Source of the DNA: JBKDZR01 sp047971485
GTDB taxonomy: Bacteria; Pseudomonadota; Alphaproteobacteria; Rhodobacterales; Rhodobacteraceae
Reading direction: 5' to 3'
Assembly (NCBI GenBank): GCA_047971485.1
Contig: JBKDZR010000015.1
Coordinates: forward strand, 1-41,050
Length of the DNA: 41,050 bases
Below are positions 16,854 through 25,661 of this stretch, piece by piece; within the stretch, counting starts at the first letter, position 1; the number at the start of each line of letters is the position of its first letter. Both the position numbers and the translations under genes were made by a program. The notes beneath the pieces are model-generated. The model searched no databases. It worked only from the letters and a program-made list of their open reading frames with translations, and was not told where the DNA came from.

Positions 16854-17359
16854 ACACGGGCCCCGTCCTGAAAGGTCTCGACCGGGCGCTTGGCGCGGTC
16901 GAGGCAAGCATCCTGATCACGGGGCTGGTCCTGTCCATCGTCGTGCTGATCGCCGATATCGTGCTGCGGATCTTTGCCAACATGGCCCTGCCCTGGGCCG
17001 CCGAGGCGACCCGCTATGCCATCGTCTGGATGGTCTTCATCGGCGGCGGCCCGGCGGCGCGCAAAGGCGCCCATATCAGCATCGACGCCCTGTCCGAGGC
17101 CCTGCCCGCCCCTCTGGGGGAACGGCTGGCGCGGCTGGTGCTGTCGCTTTCGGCCATTGGCTGCGGGGTGCTGGCCTGGACCTCGTGGACACTGGTGCGG
17201 CAGATGATGCTGTTCAACCAGCGCTCGCCCTCGCTGGAATGGCCGATGTGGATGGTCTATCTGGCGCTGCCCATCGGCTTTGGCCTGATGACCCTGCGCT
17301 TTGCCCAGGTCGCCGCCACGGCCCATCCCGGCGCGGATCGTGCCGCCCTTGCCTCCTGA
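16850..17359 (+). CDS. dctQ: TRAP transporter small permease DctQ
   Basis: Small membrane subunit of the TRAP transporter, 169 residues with four hydrophobic helices as usual. Landmarks are LVLSIVVLIADIVLRIFANMALPWAAEATRYAIVWMVFIGGG and the KGAHISIDAL segment after helix two. The start is GTG at 16850, overlapping the dctP stop (GTGA). DctQ holds the receptor-docking side of the DctQM unit. A 124-base gap with a stem-loop separates it from dctM, longer than usual within a TRAP operon. Confidence 0.92.
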   Translation: MNTGPVLKGLDRALGAVEASILITGLVLSIVVLIADIVLRIFANMALPWAAEATRYAIVWMVFIGGGPAARKGAHISIDALSEALPAPLGERLARLVLSLSAIGCGVLAWTSWTLVRQMMLFNQRSPSLEWPMWMVYLALPIGFGLMTLRFAQVAATAHPGADRAALAS

Positions 17360-17364
17360 CCCCT

Positions 17365-17402
17365 TGGCAAGGCCGCGTGGGGTTCGCCACGACGCTTTGC
17401 CA
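17365..17402 (+). other. Stem-loop between dctQ and dctM
   Basis: TGGCAA (17365-17370) pairs with TTGCCA (17397-17402), and inner CGTGG pairs with CCACG around GGTTCG. It is a two-part stem with small internal loops. It lies six bases after the dctQ stop in an otherwise gene-free 124-base gap and may affect RNA stability or dctM expression. Confidence 0.5.
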
Positions 17403-17483
17403 GGGCCCATATAATCTTGCAGGTTTTTTGGCCGAACCGCGCCCCCGTTCCGGTCATCCTGCCTAGCCAAGGACCTTGTCCCG

Positions 17484-18769
17484 ATGCTGTCCAGCTTTGC
17501 CGCCGTTCTCAGCCTGCTTCTCGTCTTCGGTTTCCCGATCTTCCTGGCGCTGGCCCTGCCGGTGCTGGGGTTTCTGGCGCTGACCACGGAAACCCCGCCA
17601 ATGCTGGTGATCCAGCGGCTGTTTTCCGGGATCGACAAGTTCCCGCTGATGGCCATTCCCTTCTTCATCCTGGCGGGCAACCTGATGGCCACGGGGGGGC
17701 TGTCACGGCGACTGAACCGGCTGGCCGTGGCGCTGGTCGGGCCGCTGCCAGGGGGGCTGGCGATGACGTCGGTATCCAGTTCGATGTTCTTCAGCGCCAT
17801 CTCGGGATCCAGCCCGGCCACGGTGGTCGCCGTCGGCAAACTGATGCTGCCGACGATGAGTGAGGCAAAATACAGCCGGCCCTTTTCTATCGGTCTTTTG
17901 ATGGGGGCCGGATCGCTGGGCATCGTCATTCCGCCGTCAATCTTCATGATCGTTTACGGATCGGTGACAGGCGTTTCCATCGGCGCCCTGTTCCTGGCCG
18001 GGATCGGGGCCGGGCTGGTCTATGGCGCAGCCTTTCTGCTGGTGGCCTATGTCTATGCCCGGATCCGCGGGCTGGCCGGAACGGGCGGCTGGTCGGGCAC
18101 CGAGATCCGCGCCGCGCTGCGCGACAGTGCCTGGGGGTTGGCCATCCCGGTGATCGTGCTGGGCGGCATCTACGGGGGCCTCTTCACCCCCACCGAGGCC
18201 GCCGCCGTCACCGTCACCTATGCCGCCTTCGTCACCCTGGTGATCTATCGCGAGATGGATCTGCGCGGGGTTTATGACGTGCTGATGGATTCAGCGATCA
18301 CCACGGCGCAGGTGATGATCATCGTCGCGGCCGCCTCGGCCTTCGCCTGGTATCTGACCACCTCGGGCTTCGGGATGGCGGTGCAAGGGATGCTGGCCGG
18401 GGTTGGATCGGATCCGCTGACCGTGCTGATCGCGGTGAATGCGGTGGTGCTGGTGGCCGGGATGTTCCTGGACCCCAATTCCATCGTCATCATCCTGGTG
18501 CCGTTCCTGTTCACCTTGGCAACATCCGTGGGGATTGATCCGGTGCATCTGGGGTGATGATCGCCGTCAATGCCGCAATCGGCATGTTCACCCCGCCCCT
18601 GGGCCTGAACCTGTTCGTCGCTGGCAGTCTGGGCATCACCTATCGCGAAGCGGCCATGGGATCGCTGCCCTTCATCGCCGTGGCGCTGGTGGCGCTGATT
18701 CTGATCGCGCTGGTTCCGGGCATCAGCCTGTGGCTGCCCGCCCAGGTTTATTCCGGCATCGGCGGCTGA
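17484..18769 (+). pseudogene. dctM: TRAP transporter large permease DctM, split by a one-base frameshift
   Basis: Large membrane subunit that forms the transport channel. The first frame, 17484-18557 (357 residues), ends at TGA just after the family segment SVGIDPVHLG. The second, 18554-18769 (71 residues), carries the expected continuation AVNAAIGMFTPPLGLNLFVAG. Together they give about 428 residues, the usual DctM length. The break is at a run of four G (18551-18554). One more G would restore a continuous frame reading Gly-Val-Met-Ile. Causes could be a real deletion, a sequencing error in the homopolymer, or less likely -1 slippage, since the Gly codon can re-pair one base back. A split, coupled pair (GTGA overlap) is also formally possible. 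The last 22 bases overlap the convergent isomerase gene. Confidence 0.85.
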
Positions 18770-19512
18770 GATCGCGCCCGGGCCAGCCAACCCAGGCTGG
18801 CCTCGGTCGCCCCCGTGACCTTGTACTCAGCCCCCAGCGGCCGGTCATAGCCCAGCCGAGCCAGCGTGGCGAAGACCCGCGCATAGTCAAGGTCCCCATG
18901 ATCCGGCGCACCGCGATCGGGAACGGCGGCGATCTGGACATGGCCGATCAGCGGCAGCAAGGCGGCCAGCCGCCCGGCCACATCGCCCTCCATGATCTGC
19001 ATGTGGTAGCAGTCGAACATCAGCCGCAGGGCGGGGTGGTTCACCTCTTCGATGATGGCGCGGGCCTGATCGGTTGAGGTCAGGAAATAGCCCGGTGTGT
19101 CGCGGGTGTTCAGGGGCTCAATCAGGAAAATCAGGCCCTGTGCCGCAGCGCAGGCATGGCGCAGGTTGGCGATGAAAGCATCACGGGCCTGCGGACCAGC
19201 GGCAATTCCGGCCATGACGTGGATGGCCTGGGTGCCGGTGGCGCGGGCATAGGCGATGGCCTCGTCGATGGCGGCGCGGGCTTCTTCTTCGCGGCCGGGC
19301 AGGGCGGCCAGCCCGAAACCTTCGCCAGGCCGGGTGTTCAGCCCCAGCATCGGCAGGCCGGTTTCCGTCAGCGCGGCGCGGACCTGATCCGGGGGGGTAT
19401 CATAGGGCCAATGGCATTCAACCGCGTCAAAGCCAGCCGCCGCTGCCGCGCGAATGGCATCGGGCAAGGGCCGATCCGCCCAGAGAAAACCAAGATTGGC
19501 CGAAAACCGCAT
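18748..19512 (-). CDS. hyi: Hydroxypyruvate isomerase-like TIM-barrel protein
   Basis: Sugar-isomerase/endonuclease-IV-like TIM barrel, 254 residues from the ATG at 19512; a GTG directly upstream at 19515 could also start it. It opens with FSANLGFLWADRPLPDAIRAAAAAGFDAVE. Catalytic and metal residues of the Hyi/OtnI family are visible in FLIEPLN, MFDCYHMQIMEGD, GHVQIAAVPDRGAP and the terminal GAEYKVTG. Members interconvert hydroxypyruvate and tartronate semialdehyde (Hyi) or act on 2-oxo-tetronates (OtnI), and sequence alone does not separate these. It is convergent with, and overlaps, the TRAP dctM end, so a link to the TRAP substrate is possible but weak because it is not in that operon. Confidence 0.85.
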   Translation of the reverse strand: MRFSANLGFLWADRPLPDAIRAAAAAGFDAVECHWPYDTPPDQVRAALTETGLPMLGLNTRPGEGFGLAALPGREEEARAAIDEAIAYARATGTQAIHVMAGIAAGPQARDAFIANLRHACAAAQGLIFLIEPLNTRDTPGYFLTSTDQARAIIEEVNHPALRLMFDCYHMQIMEGDVAGRLAALLPLIGHVQIAAVPDRGAPDHGDLDYARVFATLARLGYDRPLGAEYKVTGATEASLGWLARARSQPPMPE

Positions 19513-19546
19513 CACAAAGGCCCCCAGGCGGGATCCGCAGCGCGCC

Positions 19547-21085
19547 CTAATTCACGCTGCGGGCCATGTCTTCTTGATCGTGGCCTTTCTTTTCCGCGTC
19601 TGCGCTATCGTCTGGGCCACCCTTCGCGTCCTCATCCGGGATCGGGTCTTCGATGATATCGCCGGACGGCGCGGGATCTTCGACCGGAGGGGCCTCGGGG
19701 GCGGGCTCGATCGCCCCGACGATCAGCGGCAGCATGGCAGCGGAATGATCGGTAATCACCTCTTCATCGGCCGGGGTTTTCCAGCTGAGCGTGTCGAACG
19801 CATCGCATTGGCTGCAGATCGGCGCCCAGGCGCGATGCACCTTGCCGCAGTTCTCACAGGTCCATTGCGGGCCACGCGATGAGGTCAGCGCCCGTGCCAG
19901 CCAGGCCTTCACCTCGCTGTCATCAGCGCCCATACCCCGTTCAATCGCCGCCATGAGGGTCAGCGCCCGTGCGGTGGGATCCGTTTCCGGCAGCGTGCCC
20001 AAGGCCTTGCGCGCGGCGGGAAAATCCTCGGCGGCGACGTACAGTTCGGCCATCAGCATCCTGGTTTCAGGATCGTCCGGGGAATTGCGGGTCAGTTCCG
20101 AAAAACGGCGGATCCGGTGTTCTGGCGATTCGTCGGGCGCGATCGCGGCATAGGCAGCTGCCAGTTCCGGATGGGGGTTTTGATGCCAGGCCGTGCGGAT
20201 CACCTTGGCGGCGTTGCGCGGTTTGCCCATCTCGGTATAGGCTTGCGCGGCCATCACCGCAGCCGGCACCAGCGCCGGGGACAGACGGGCCGCCCCGATC
20301 GCTTCATCCCGGGCGCCATCCACGTCACCGGCGGCCAGTTTCTGGCGGCTTTCGCACAGGGCCAGCACCGCGTCGCGGCGGCGGTGCACATCCTTGGGAA
20401 CCGCCCCATACTTGGCTTCGGCGCCCAGTGTCTTGCGGGCCCCGCGCCAGTTTTCGTGCTTGGCTTGCAACCGCAACAACGTTTCGGTGGTCTCGGTATG
20501 CCGGGGCTTCAGCACAAAGGCCTTTTCGGCCAGTTTCAGCGCGGTATCCGTATCGCCCTCGGCCAGTTTCTGTTTCATCAATCCGCGCACCCCGACAAAA
20601 CGGGTCCGGTTGTCTTCCAGCAGCCGCTTGTAGGCCTCGGTCGCCTGATCACGGTTACCCGACATCTCGGCGGCCTGGGCCTTGATCAGATTGGTCAGGT
20701 CGGGCCTGGCCAGCAGCCGCTCGGCCTTGGTTGCCTTTTGCATCGCTTCGCTGCCATCGCCCGAGGCCAGGGCAGTCAGCCCCTCGGCCAGCGCGGTAAA
20801 GCCGCGCCGTTCCCGCGAGCGGGCGAAATAGCGGGTGATGGCCGTTTCATCCCCGGCCAGGAAGCGCAAGCAGGCCAGGGCCAGACCCAGCACCTTGAGA
20901 ACCAGCCAAACCGCGACCAGCAACAGGATGCCCGCGATCACGGTTTGCACCGGCCCGAGCGTGTATTCGGTATCGGCCACCGCCAGCCGCAGGCCTTCGC
21001 CCTCGCGCATGAGGAAGTCGACACCGAAGATCAGCGCCACGATCAGCGTGACGAAAATCAGAACCTTGCCAAGAGAAACCAGCAT
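19547..21085 (-). CDS. HemY-like membrane TPR protein with C-terminal zinc ribbon
   Basis: A 512-residue protein of the HemY N-terminal family (HemY_N), not the protoporphyrinogen oxidase also called HemY. Two hydrophobic helices lie at the N-terminus (LVSLGKVLIFVTLIVALIFGVDFL and the GPVQTVIAGILLLVAVWLVLKVL segment). TPR-like helical repeats span roughly residues 90-390. A four-cysteine knuckle follows: C410-x2-C413 and C424-x2-C427 in CENCGKVHRAWAPICSQC, like the rubredoxin-type metal site of LapB. The tail of ~80 residues is acidic and probably disordered. It lies 12 bases after the Mic60-like gene and in the hemD cluster. The role in heme synthesis is presumed from location; molecular function is unsettled. 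Confidence 0.87.
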   Translation of the reverse strand: MLVSLGKVLIFVTLIVALIFGVDFLMREGEGLRLAVADTEYTLGPVQTVIAGILLLVAVWLVLKVLGLALACLRFLAGDETAITRYFARSRERRGFTALAEGLTALASGDGSEAMQKATKAERLLARPDLTNLIKAQAAEMSGNRDQATEAYKRLLEDNRTRFVGVRGLMKQKLAEGDTDTALKLAEKAFVLKPRHTETTETLLRLQAKHENWRGARKTLGAEAKYGAVPKDVHRRRDAVLALCESRQKLAAGDVDGARDEAIGAARLSPALVPAAVMAAQAYTEMGKPRNAAKVIRTAWHQNPHPELAAAYAAIAPDESPEHRIRRFSELTRNSPDDPETRMLMAELYVAAEDFPAARKALGTLPETDPTARALTLMAAIERGMGADDSEVKAWLARALTSSRGPQWTCENCGKVHRAWAPICSQCDAFDTLSWKTPADEEVITDHSAAMLPLIVGAIEPAPEAPPVEDPAPSGDIIEDPIPDEDAKGGPDDSADAEKKGHDQEDMARSVN

Positions 21086-21096
21086 CGAGACTATCC

Positions 21097-22488
21097 CTAT
21101 TCACCCGTAACCGTAGCGGCCAGTTGGTCTTTCGCGTCCGTCACCGCCTGCCGGGTCCGCGCCTGTTCCACCCAATCGGCCATGGCCTGCTGACCGCTGT
21201 CGGGCAGGGTGGCAATTTCGTCCAGCGCTGCGGACAGGTCGCCTTGGGCCAGGGCCGCCTCGGCCCGCGACAGGATCGCATCGGGATCCCCGCCCGAGCG
21301 CGGGGCCAGCGACCGCGCCCCGGTCTGCGTGCGCACGAAGGCCAGCAGGCGGCCGCCCAGATCATCGGACACGTTGGTCTTGATCGCGGCATCCAGCGCC
21401 GCCCGCGCCGCCGCCGGAAAGCGGGTGCGCAGTTGCGCCAGGGTGGCCACGCCGCTGTCGGCATGATCGGCCAGGGCCTGGGGCACCGCGATGGTGTCCG
21501 GCAGGCCGCTCAGGGCCTCGCTGTAGGGGCGCCCGCTGTCCAGCGCGCCGGTGATCCGGGCCAGGGCCGTGCGCAGGGCGGCATCGGTCATTTCGGCGGC
21601 AGCGGCCTGTTGCGCGGCGCTGACCTGTGTCTGGACCGCCGCGACCTGCTGATCGGCCGTGGTCCGGGCGGTCGTCAGGTCCTCGGTCAGGGTGGAGATG
21701 CGGGTTTCGGCATCGGCCAGGGCTGCGCGCAGGGCGTCGATTTCGCGTTGATAGCCGTCAAAGGCTTGTTGCGCGGTTTCCGAAGATTCGGTCAGTGGCC
21801 GGCGTTCCACGGCGGTCAGGCGCTCGGCGATCCCGTCCAGCCGGTCACCCACCCCACCCAGGGTTTCGCCGATCCGGCCGGACACATCGCTGACCTGCCC
21901 CGCCAGCCGATCGGACAGATCGCTCAGCCCGGCGGTCAGCGATGCGCTATCGGCAGATTGCGCAACAGTGGCGCTGAGATCCTCCAGCTGGGATTGCAGG
22001 GCACCCAGCTGCTGGCCCTGCGCGGTCAGGGCCTGCTGGATCGGGTCGGGGCCCTGTGCCCCCATGCCGCTGTCCATGTAGGTGGCGACGCCAAATCCCA
22101 GACCGGCCGCGACCAGACCGCCAAGAACGGCGGGGACAAAGCCACCGCCGGATTTCTGCACAACCGGGGCGGGGGACGGAACCGGAGCCGCAGATGGGGC
22201 CGGATCAGACGCGGGTGACGGATCAGGCTCTGGGGCCGGTGCTGTATCGGGCGTTGCCCGGGCCGGCGCAGGATCGCCCCAAGGGGCAGCTTTCGCACCG
22301 GCATCGACCTGGGCGCCCGGGATCTCGGCCAGCACGGCATCCAGCGCGACGGTGCCGCCATCGACCCAATCCGCCCCATCACCGGGGGCCGGTTCGGGGC
22401 TGACCGCTTCAGACGCGCCAGCGCCCACGATCACCGCATCCTCAATTTCATCGGCGCGTTTGCCGCGCTTCCCATCTTTGGCAGCCAA
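21097..22488 (-). CDS. Mitofilin/Mic60-like inner-membrane protein
   Basis: A 463-residue protein with the plan of alphaproteobacterial Mic60 homologues. It has an N-terminal cytoplasmic stretch rich in Pro, Ala and Asp, and one membrane helix at about 115-135 (VPAVLGGLVAAGLGFGVATYM). A long predicted coiled coil covers about 145-320, and a helical C-terminal domain contains FPAAARAALDAAIK and DDLGGRLLAFVRTQTGARSL. Mic60 shapes inner-membrane invaginations in alphaproteobacteria and cristae in mitochondria. Its gene is characteristically beside hemD and the HemY-like gene, as here. The start is TTG (complement of 22486-22488) with a GAGGGGG ribosome site seven bases upstream. Confidence 0.83.
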   Translation of the reverse strand: MAAKDGKRGKRADEIEDAVIVGAGASEAVSPEPAPGDGADWVDGGTVALDAVLAEIPGAQVDAGAKAAPWGDPAPARATPDTAPAPEPDPSPASDPAPSAAPVPSPAPVVQKSGGGFVPAVLGGLVAAGLGFGVATYMDSGMGAQGPDPIQQALTAQGQQLGALQSQLEDLSATVAQSADSASLTAGLSDLSDRLAGQVSDVSGRIGETLGGVGDRLDGIAERLTAVERRPLTESSETAQQAFDGYQREIDALRAALADAETRISTLTEDLTTARTTADQQVAAVQTQVSAAQQAAAAEMTDAALRTALARITGALDSGRPYSEALSGLPDTIAVPQALADHADSGVATLAQLRTRFPAAARAALDAAIKTNVSDDLGGRLLAFVRTQTGARSLAPRSGGDPDAILSRAEAALAQGDLSAALDEIATLPDSGQQAMADWVEQARTRQAVTDAKDQLAATVTGE

Positions 22489-22543
22489 GATGACGCCCCC
22501 TCTGAAAGACCTGAGGCAACCTTAGCCCTCCTGATCAAGGCGC

Positions 22544-23284
22544 TCAAGAAGACATGCTAATTGCCAGTTCCGACATCAGATCGACCAGCGCCCCAGCCTC
22601 AGGCCGACTGGCCGAACGGGGGGGCGGCAGGCCCTGCGCCGCAAAGACATTGGACACGGCCGGACTGATCGCGGCAATCCTCAAAGTGGCGATTGCGCCG
22701 TCAATCCACGGAAAAAGCAGCCGCGCAGAGCGTGGCGAGAAGACAGGCACCAGCATCGGGCCAGGCTGGCGCAGCGCGTTGCGGCCAGCCGGGGGCAGGG
22801 GCTGGGCGATCTGATCATAAAGGATCGCAGCGGTTGTCGGGATTCCCCCAGCGGTCAGGTCTGCAGCCACCTGCCCGCTGACATGGCGACCATGCAGGTG
22901 CAGCAGCGGCGCGGGCGGGCGGGCCTGGATCACCTGCGCGATCAAACCCTGGGCATCCTGCGCAACAAGGCCCACCGCCAACCCCGACGCCCGCGCAGCC
23001 CGCGCGGTGGCCCGCCCGACGCAATGAACGGGCAGATCGGATCGCCCGCCCAGCCCGGAAAAGGCCTGCACCCCACTGGCCGACGTAAAGATCAGCCCGC
23101 GCGCCTCGCCCTGGGACGGCAGCCCGGCCACCGGCACGATCCGCATCAGCGGCGCGATCACCACCCGCAGGCCCGGCAAGCGGGCGCGGCTGAGGGCGGC
23201 AAAGCGCCGGGCCGGGTCCTCGGGCCGGGTCAGCAGCATCCGCAGGCCCGGGTCCGGGCTCGGCATGGTGGTTGTTTGTCCCAT
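22544..23284 (-). CDS. hemD: Uroporphyrinogen-III synthase HemD
   Basis: Closes hydroxymethylbilane to uroporphyrinogen III, the branch point to heme and cobalamin. The protein (246 residues from 23284) is diverged, as HemD commonly is, but shows LLTRPEDPARRFAA at the start, RGLIFTSASGVQAF, PVHCVGRATARAARASGL and a late VPVFSPRSARLL. Initiation is uncertain: ATG codons at 23284, 23266 and 23239 are in frame, and the last directly precedes the conserved LLTRP. It leads the minus-strand cluster hemD > Mic60-like > HemY-like and diverges from tsaD over about 45 bases. hemC is not adjacent. Confidence 0.85.
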   Translation of the reverse strand: MGQTTTMPSPDPGLRMLLTRPEDPARRFAALSRARLPGLRVVIAPLMRIVPVAGLPSQGEARGLIFTSASGVQAFSGLGGRSDLPVHCVGRATARAARASGLAVGLVAQDAQGLIAQVIQARPPAPLLHLHGRHVSGQVAADLTAGGIPTTAAILYDQIAQPLPPAGRNALRQPGPMLVPVFSPRSARLLFPWIDGAIATLRIAAISPAVSNVFAAQGLPPPRSASRPEAGALVDLMSELAISMSS

Positions 23285-23329
23285 CCCCCGGTGTTAGCTG
23301 GCAGGGGACGGGCTGACAACGGGACAGGC

Positions 23330-24427
23330 ATGGATGCTGAACTGACGGTTCTGGGGCTGGAATCAAGCTGCGACGACACCGGGGCAGCCGTGATCCGCCA
23401 TGTCCCCGGCCAGGCACCCGAAATCCTGTCGAATGTGGTCTATGGCCAGACGGATCTGCATGCCGGCTTTGGCGGTGTGGTCCCGGAACTGGCCGCCCGT
23501 GCCCATGCCGAAAAGATCGACATCGCCGCCGAGGCCGCGCTGGCGGCCGCCGGCATCGCCCTGCCGGCACTGGATGCCATCGCCGTCACCGCCGGACCGG
23601 GGCTGATCGGCGGGGTCCTGTCGGGGGTGATGTTCGCCAAGGGGCTGGCGGCAGGCACCGGCAAGCCACTGATCGGCGTCAACCATCTGGCCGGCCATGC
23701 CCTGACCCCGCGTCTGACCGGGAACCTGGCCTATCCCTACCTGATGCTGCTGGTCTCGGGGGGGCATTGCCAGTTCCTGATCGTCTCGGGCCCCGAAGAC
23801 TTTACCCGGCTGGGCGGCACCATCGACGACGCCCCCGGCGAGGCCTTTGACAAGACCGCCCGCCTGCTGGGCCTGCCGCAACCCGGTGGCCCTGCGGTGG
23901 AAGGCGCGGCCAGGACGGGCGACCCGGCGCGCTTTGCCCTGCCCCGCCCCCTGCTGGACCGGCCCGGCTGTGACATGTCCTTTTCCGGGCTGAAAACAGC
24001 GGTCCTGCGCGCCCGCGATACGCTGATTTCCGATCAGGGCGGGCTCTACACACAGGATGTGGCCGATCTGGCGGCCGGCTTTCAGGCGGCGGTGCGCGAT
24101 GTGCTGGCTGAAAAGACCCGCCGGGCCCTGGCACTTTATCTCGTTCGCACGCCCGACACCCCGGCCCTGGCCGTGGCTGGCGGGGTTGCCGCCAATGCCA
24201 CGCTGCGCGACGCGCTGGCCGGCGTGGCAGCAGCGCAGGATGTCCGGTTCACGGCCCCCCCGCTGGCGCTGTGCACCGACAATGCCGCGATGATCGCCTG
24301 GGCCGGAATCGAGCGCTACCGCGCCGGGGCCCGAGACGATATGACCCTGGCGGCCCGCCCGCGCTGGCCCCTGGACCGGCAGAGCACGGCCATGCTGGGA
24401 TCTGGCAAAAAAGGACCAAAGGCATGA
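23330..24427 (+). CDS. tsaD: tRNA N6-threonylcarbamoyladenosine transferase TsaD
   Basis: Catalytic subunit that transfers the threonylcarbamoyl group to A37 of ANN-decoding tRNAs. I use the ATG at 23330, giving 365 residues with the expected N-terminus LTVLGLESSCDDT; a longer frame enters from antisense hemD and is rejected. The metal site H119-x3-H123 (HLAGH) is present, followed by LLVSGGHCQ, DDAPGEAFDK and, late, AVAGGVAANATLR and CTDNAAMIAWAG. Its stop overlaps the gpsA start (ATGA). It heads the tsaD-gpsA-YciI-EVE operon. Confidence 0.95.
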   Translation: MDAELTVLGLESSCDDTGAAVIRHVPGQAPEILSNVVYGQTDLHAGFGGVVPELAARAHAEKIDIAAEAALAAAGIALPALDAIAVTAGPGLIGGVLSGVMFAKGLAAGTGKPLIGVNHLAGHALTPRLTGNLAYPYLMLLVSGGHCQFLIVSGPEDFTRLGGTIDDAPGEAFDKTARLLGLPQPGGPAVEGAARTGDPARFALPRPLLDRPGCDMSFSGLKTAVLRARDTLISDQGGLYTQDVADLAAGFQAAVRDVLAEKTRRALALYLVRTPDTPALAVAGGVAANATLRDALAGVAAAQDVRFTAPPLALCTDNAAMIAWAGIERYRAGARDDMTLAARPRWPLDRQSTAMLGSGKKGPKA

Positions 24428-25383
24428 TCGGAGTTCTGGGAAATGGCGCCTTTGGCACGGCGCTGGCCATGGTGCTGGCGCGCGATGGCATGGCCGTGAC
24501 GATCTGGGGCCGGGACCGGGCGGATATCGCAGAAATGGCCCGAACCCGGCGCACCGGCAAGCGCCTGCCCGACCTGCCCCTGCCCGAGATGCTCTGCGTG
24601 ACCCCGGACCTGGCCCAGGCCACCGCCGCGCCGGTCATCCTGCTGGCCCTGCCGATGCAGGCCCTTGGCACCTTTCTGGCCGAACATCGCGCCCTGCTGA
24701 ACGGCAAATGGCTGGTGGCCTGCTGCAAGGGGGTCGATCTGGCCACCCTTGCCGGGCCAAGCGCCCTGATCGCCCGCCACTGTCCAACCGCCCGGAGCGC
24801 GGTGCTGACCGGGCCCAGCTTTGCCGCCGATATCGCCAGCGGTCTGCCGACCGCGCTGACCCTCGCCACAACCCATGCCGGGGGCGTGGCCCTGCAACGC
24901 GATCTGTCCGCATCGGCGCTGCGGATCTACCTGTCAGACGACCCGGCGGGGGCGGAAATTGGCGGAGCGCTGAAAAACGTGGTGGCCATCGCCTGTGGCG
25001 CAACGATCGGCACGGGGCTGGGGGAAAGCGCCCGGGCCGCCGTGATGACCCGGGGCTATGCCGAGATGCAACGCTTCGCCGCCGCCCGGGGCGCCCGGCC
25101 CGACACCCTGTCCGGCCTGTCCGGCTTTGGCGATCTGGCGCTGACCGCCATGTCCGAGCAATCCCGCAATACCCGCTTCGGCCTGGCCCTCGGGCGCGGA
25201 ACACCCTTTGACGGCACGACCACCGTCGAAGGCGCCGCCACCGCTACCGCCGTGGCCCGGATCGCCGCGCAGGATGGGCTGGACATGCCGCTGACAACGA
25301 TCGTTGCTGATCTGATTGACGGCCGCCTGTCCGTGCCCGATGCGGTGCGGGACCTGATGACACGCCCTCTGAAGAAGGAATGA
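24424..25383 (+). CDS. gpsA: Glycerol-3-phosphate dehydrogenase GpsA
   Basis: NAD(P)-dependent enzyme that makes sn-glycerol 3-phosphate for phospholipid synthesis in the cytoplasm. It has 319 residues from the ATG at 24424, overlapping the tsaD stop. The dinucleotide-binding GNGAFGTAL loop is at residues 6-14. LTGPSFAADIASGLPTA, the substrate Lys in EIGGALKNVVAIACG and the FGLALGRG segment follow. Length is close to the family norm of about 330. The stop overlaps the upstream candidate start of the YciI gene. Confidence 0.95.
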   Translation: MIGVLGNGAFGTALAMVLARDGMAVTIWGRDRADIAEMARTRRTGKRLPDLPLPEMLCVTPDLAQATAAPVILLALPMQALGTFLAEHRALLNGKWLVACCKGVDLATLAGPSALIARHCPTARSAVLTGPSFAADIASGLPTALTLATTHAGGVALQRDLSASALRIYLSDDPAGAEIGGALKNVVAIACGATIGTGLGESARAAVMTRGYAEMQRFAAARGARPDTLSGLSGFGDLALTAMSEQSRNTRFGLALGRGTPFDGTTTVEGAATATAVARIAAQDGLDMPLTTIVADLIDGRLSVPDAVRDLMTRPLKKE

Positions 25384-25388
25384 AACCC

Positions 25389-25661
25389 ATGCTTTACGCC
25401 CTGATCTGTACCGACCGGCCCGGCGCCCTCGATATCCGCAAGGCCAATCGCGACGCGCATCTGGCCTATATCGCGGATACCGGCTGTGTCCTGCAGGCCG
25501 GCCCGTTCCTTGATGCCGCCGGCGAGATGTGCGGCTCGCTGGTCGTTCTGGACGTGGCCGACCGAACCGCCGCCGAAACCTGGGCGGCCAAGGATCCCTA
25601 TGCCGCGGCCGATCTGTTCGAGACGGTGACGATCCGGCCCTGGAAAAAGGTGGTTGGCTGA
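25389..25661 (+). CDS. YciI-family protein
   Basis: Small protein of the YciI family (ferredoxin-like fold, conserved His-Asp pair). It shows YALICTDRPGALDIRKANRDAHLAYI with the family's HLAY segment, GPFLDAAGEMCGSLVVLDV and the DPYAAADLFETVTIRPWKKV end. ATG codons at 25380 and 25389 are both in frame. I prefer 25389 (90 residues) because AAGGA lies nine bases before it but abuts the first. Biochemical function is not established for most YciI members. It lies between gpsA and the EVE gene, and its stop shares one base with the next start. Confidence 0.9.
   Translation: MLYALICTDRPGALDIRKANRDAHLAYIADTGCVLQAGPFLDAAGEMCGSLVVLDVADRTAAETWAAKDPYAAADLFETVTIRPWKKVVG

Noticed and set aside
18554..18769. 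Separate 71-residue membrane gene after dctM
   Set aside because: Its sequence is the missing C-terminus of DctM, so it is treated as the second half of one broken gene.
22883..23329. N-terminal extension of TsaD
   Set aside because: Antisense to hemD; canonical TsaD begins at the chosen ATG.
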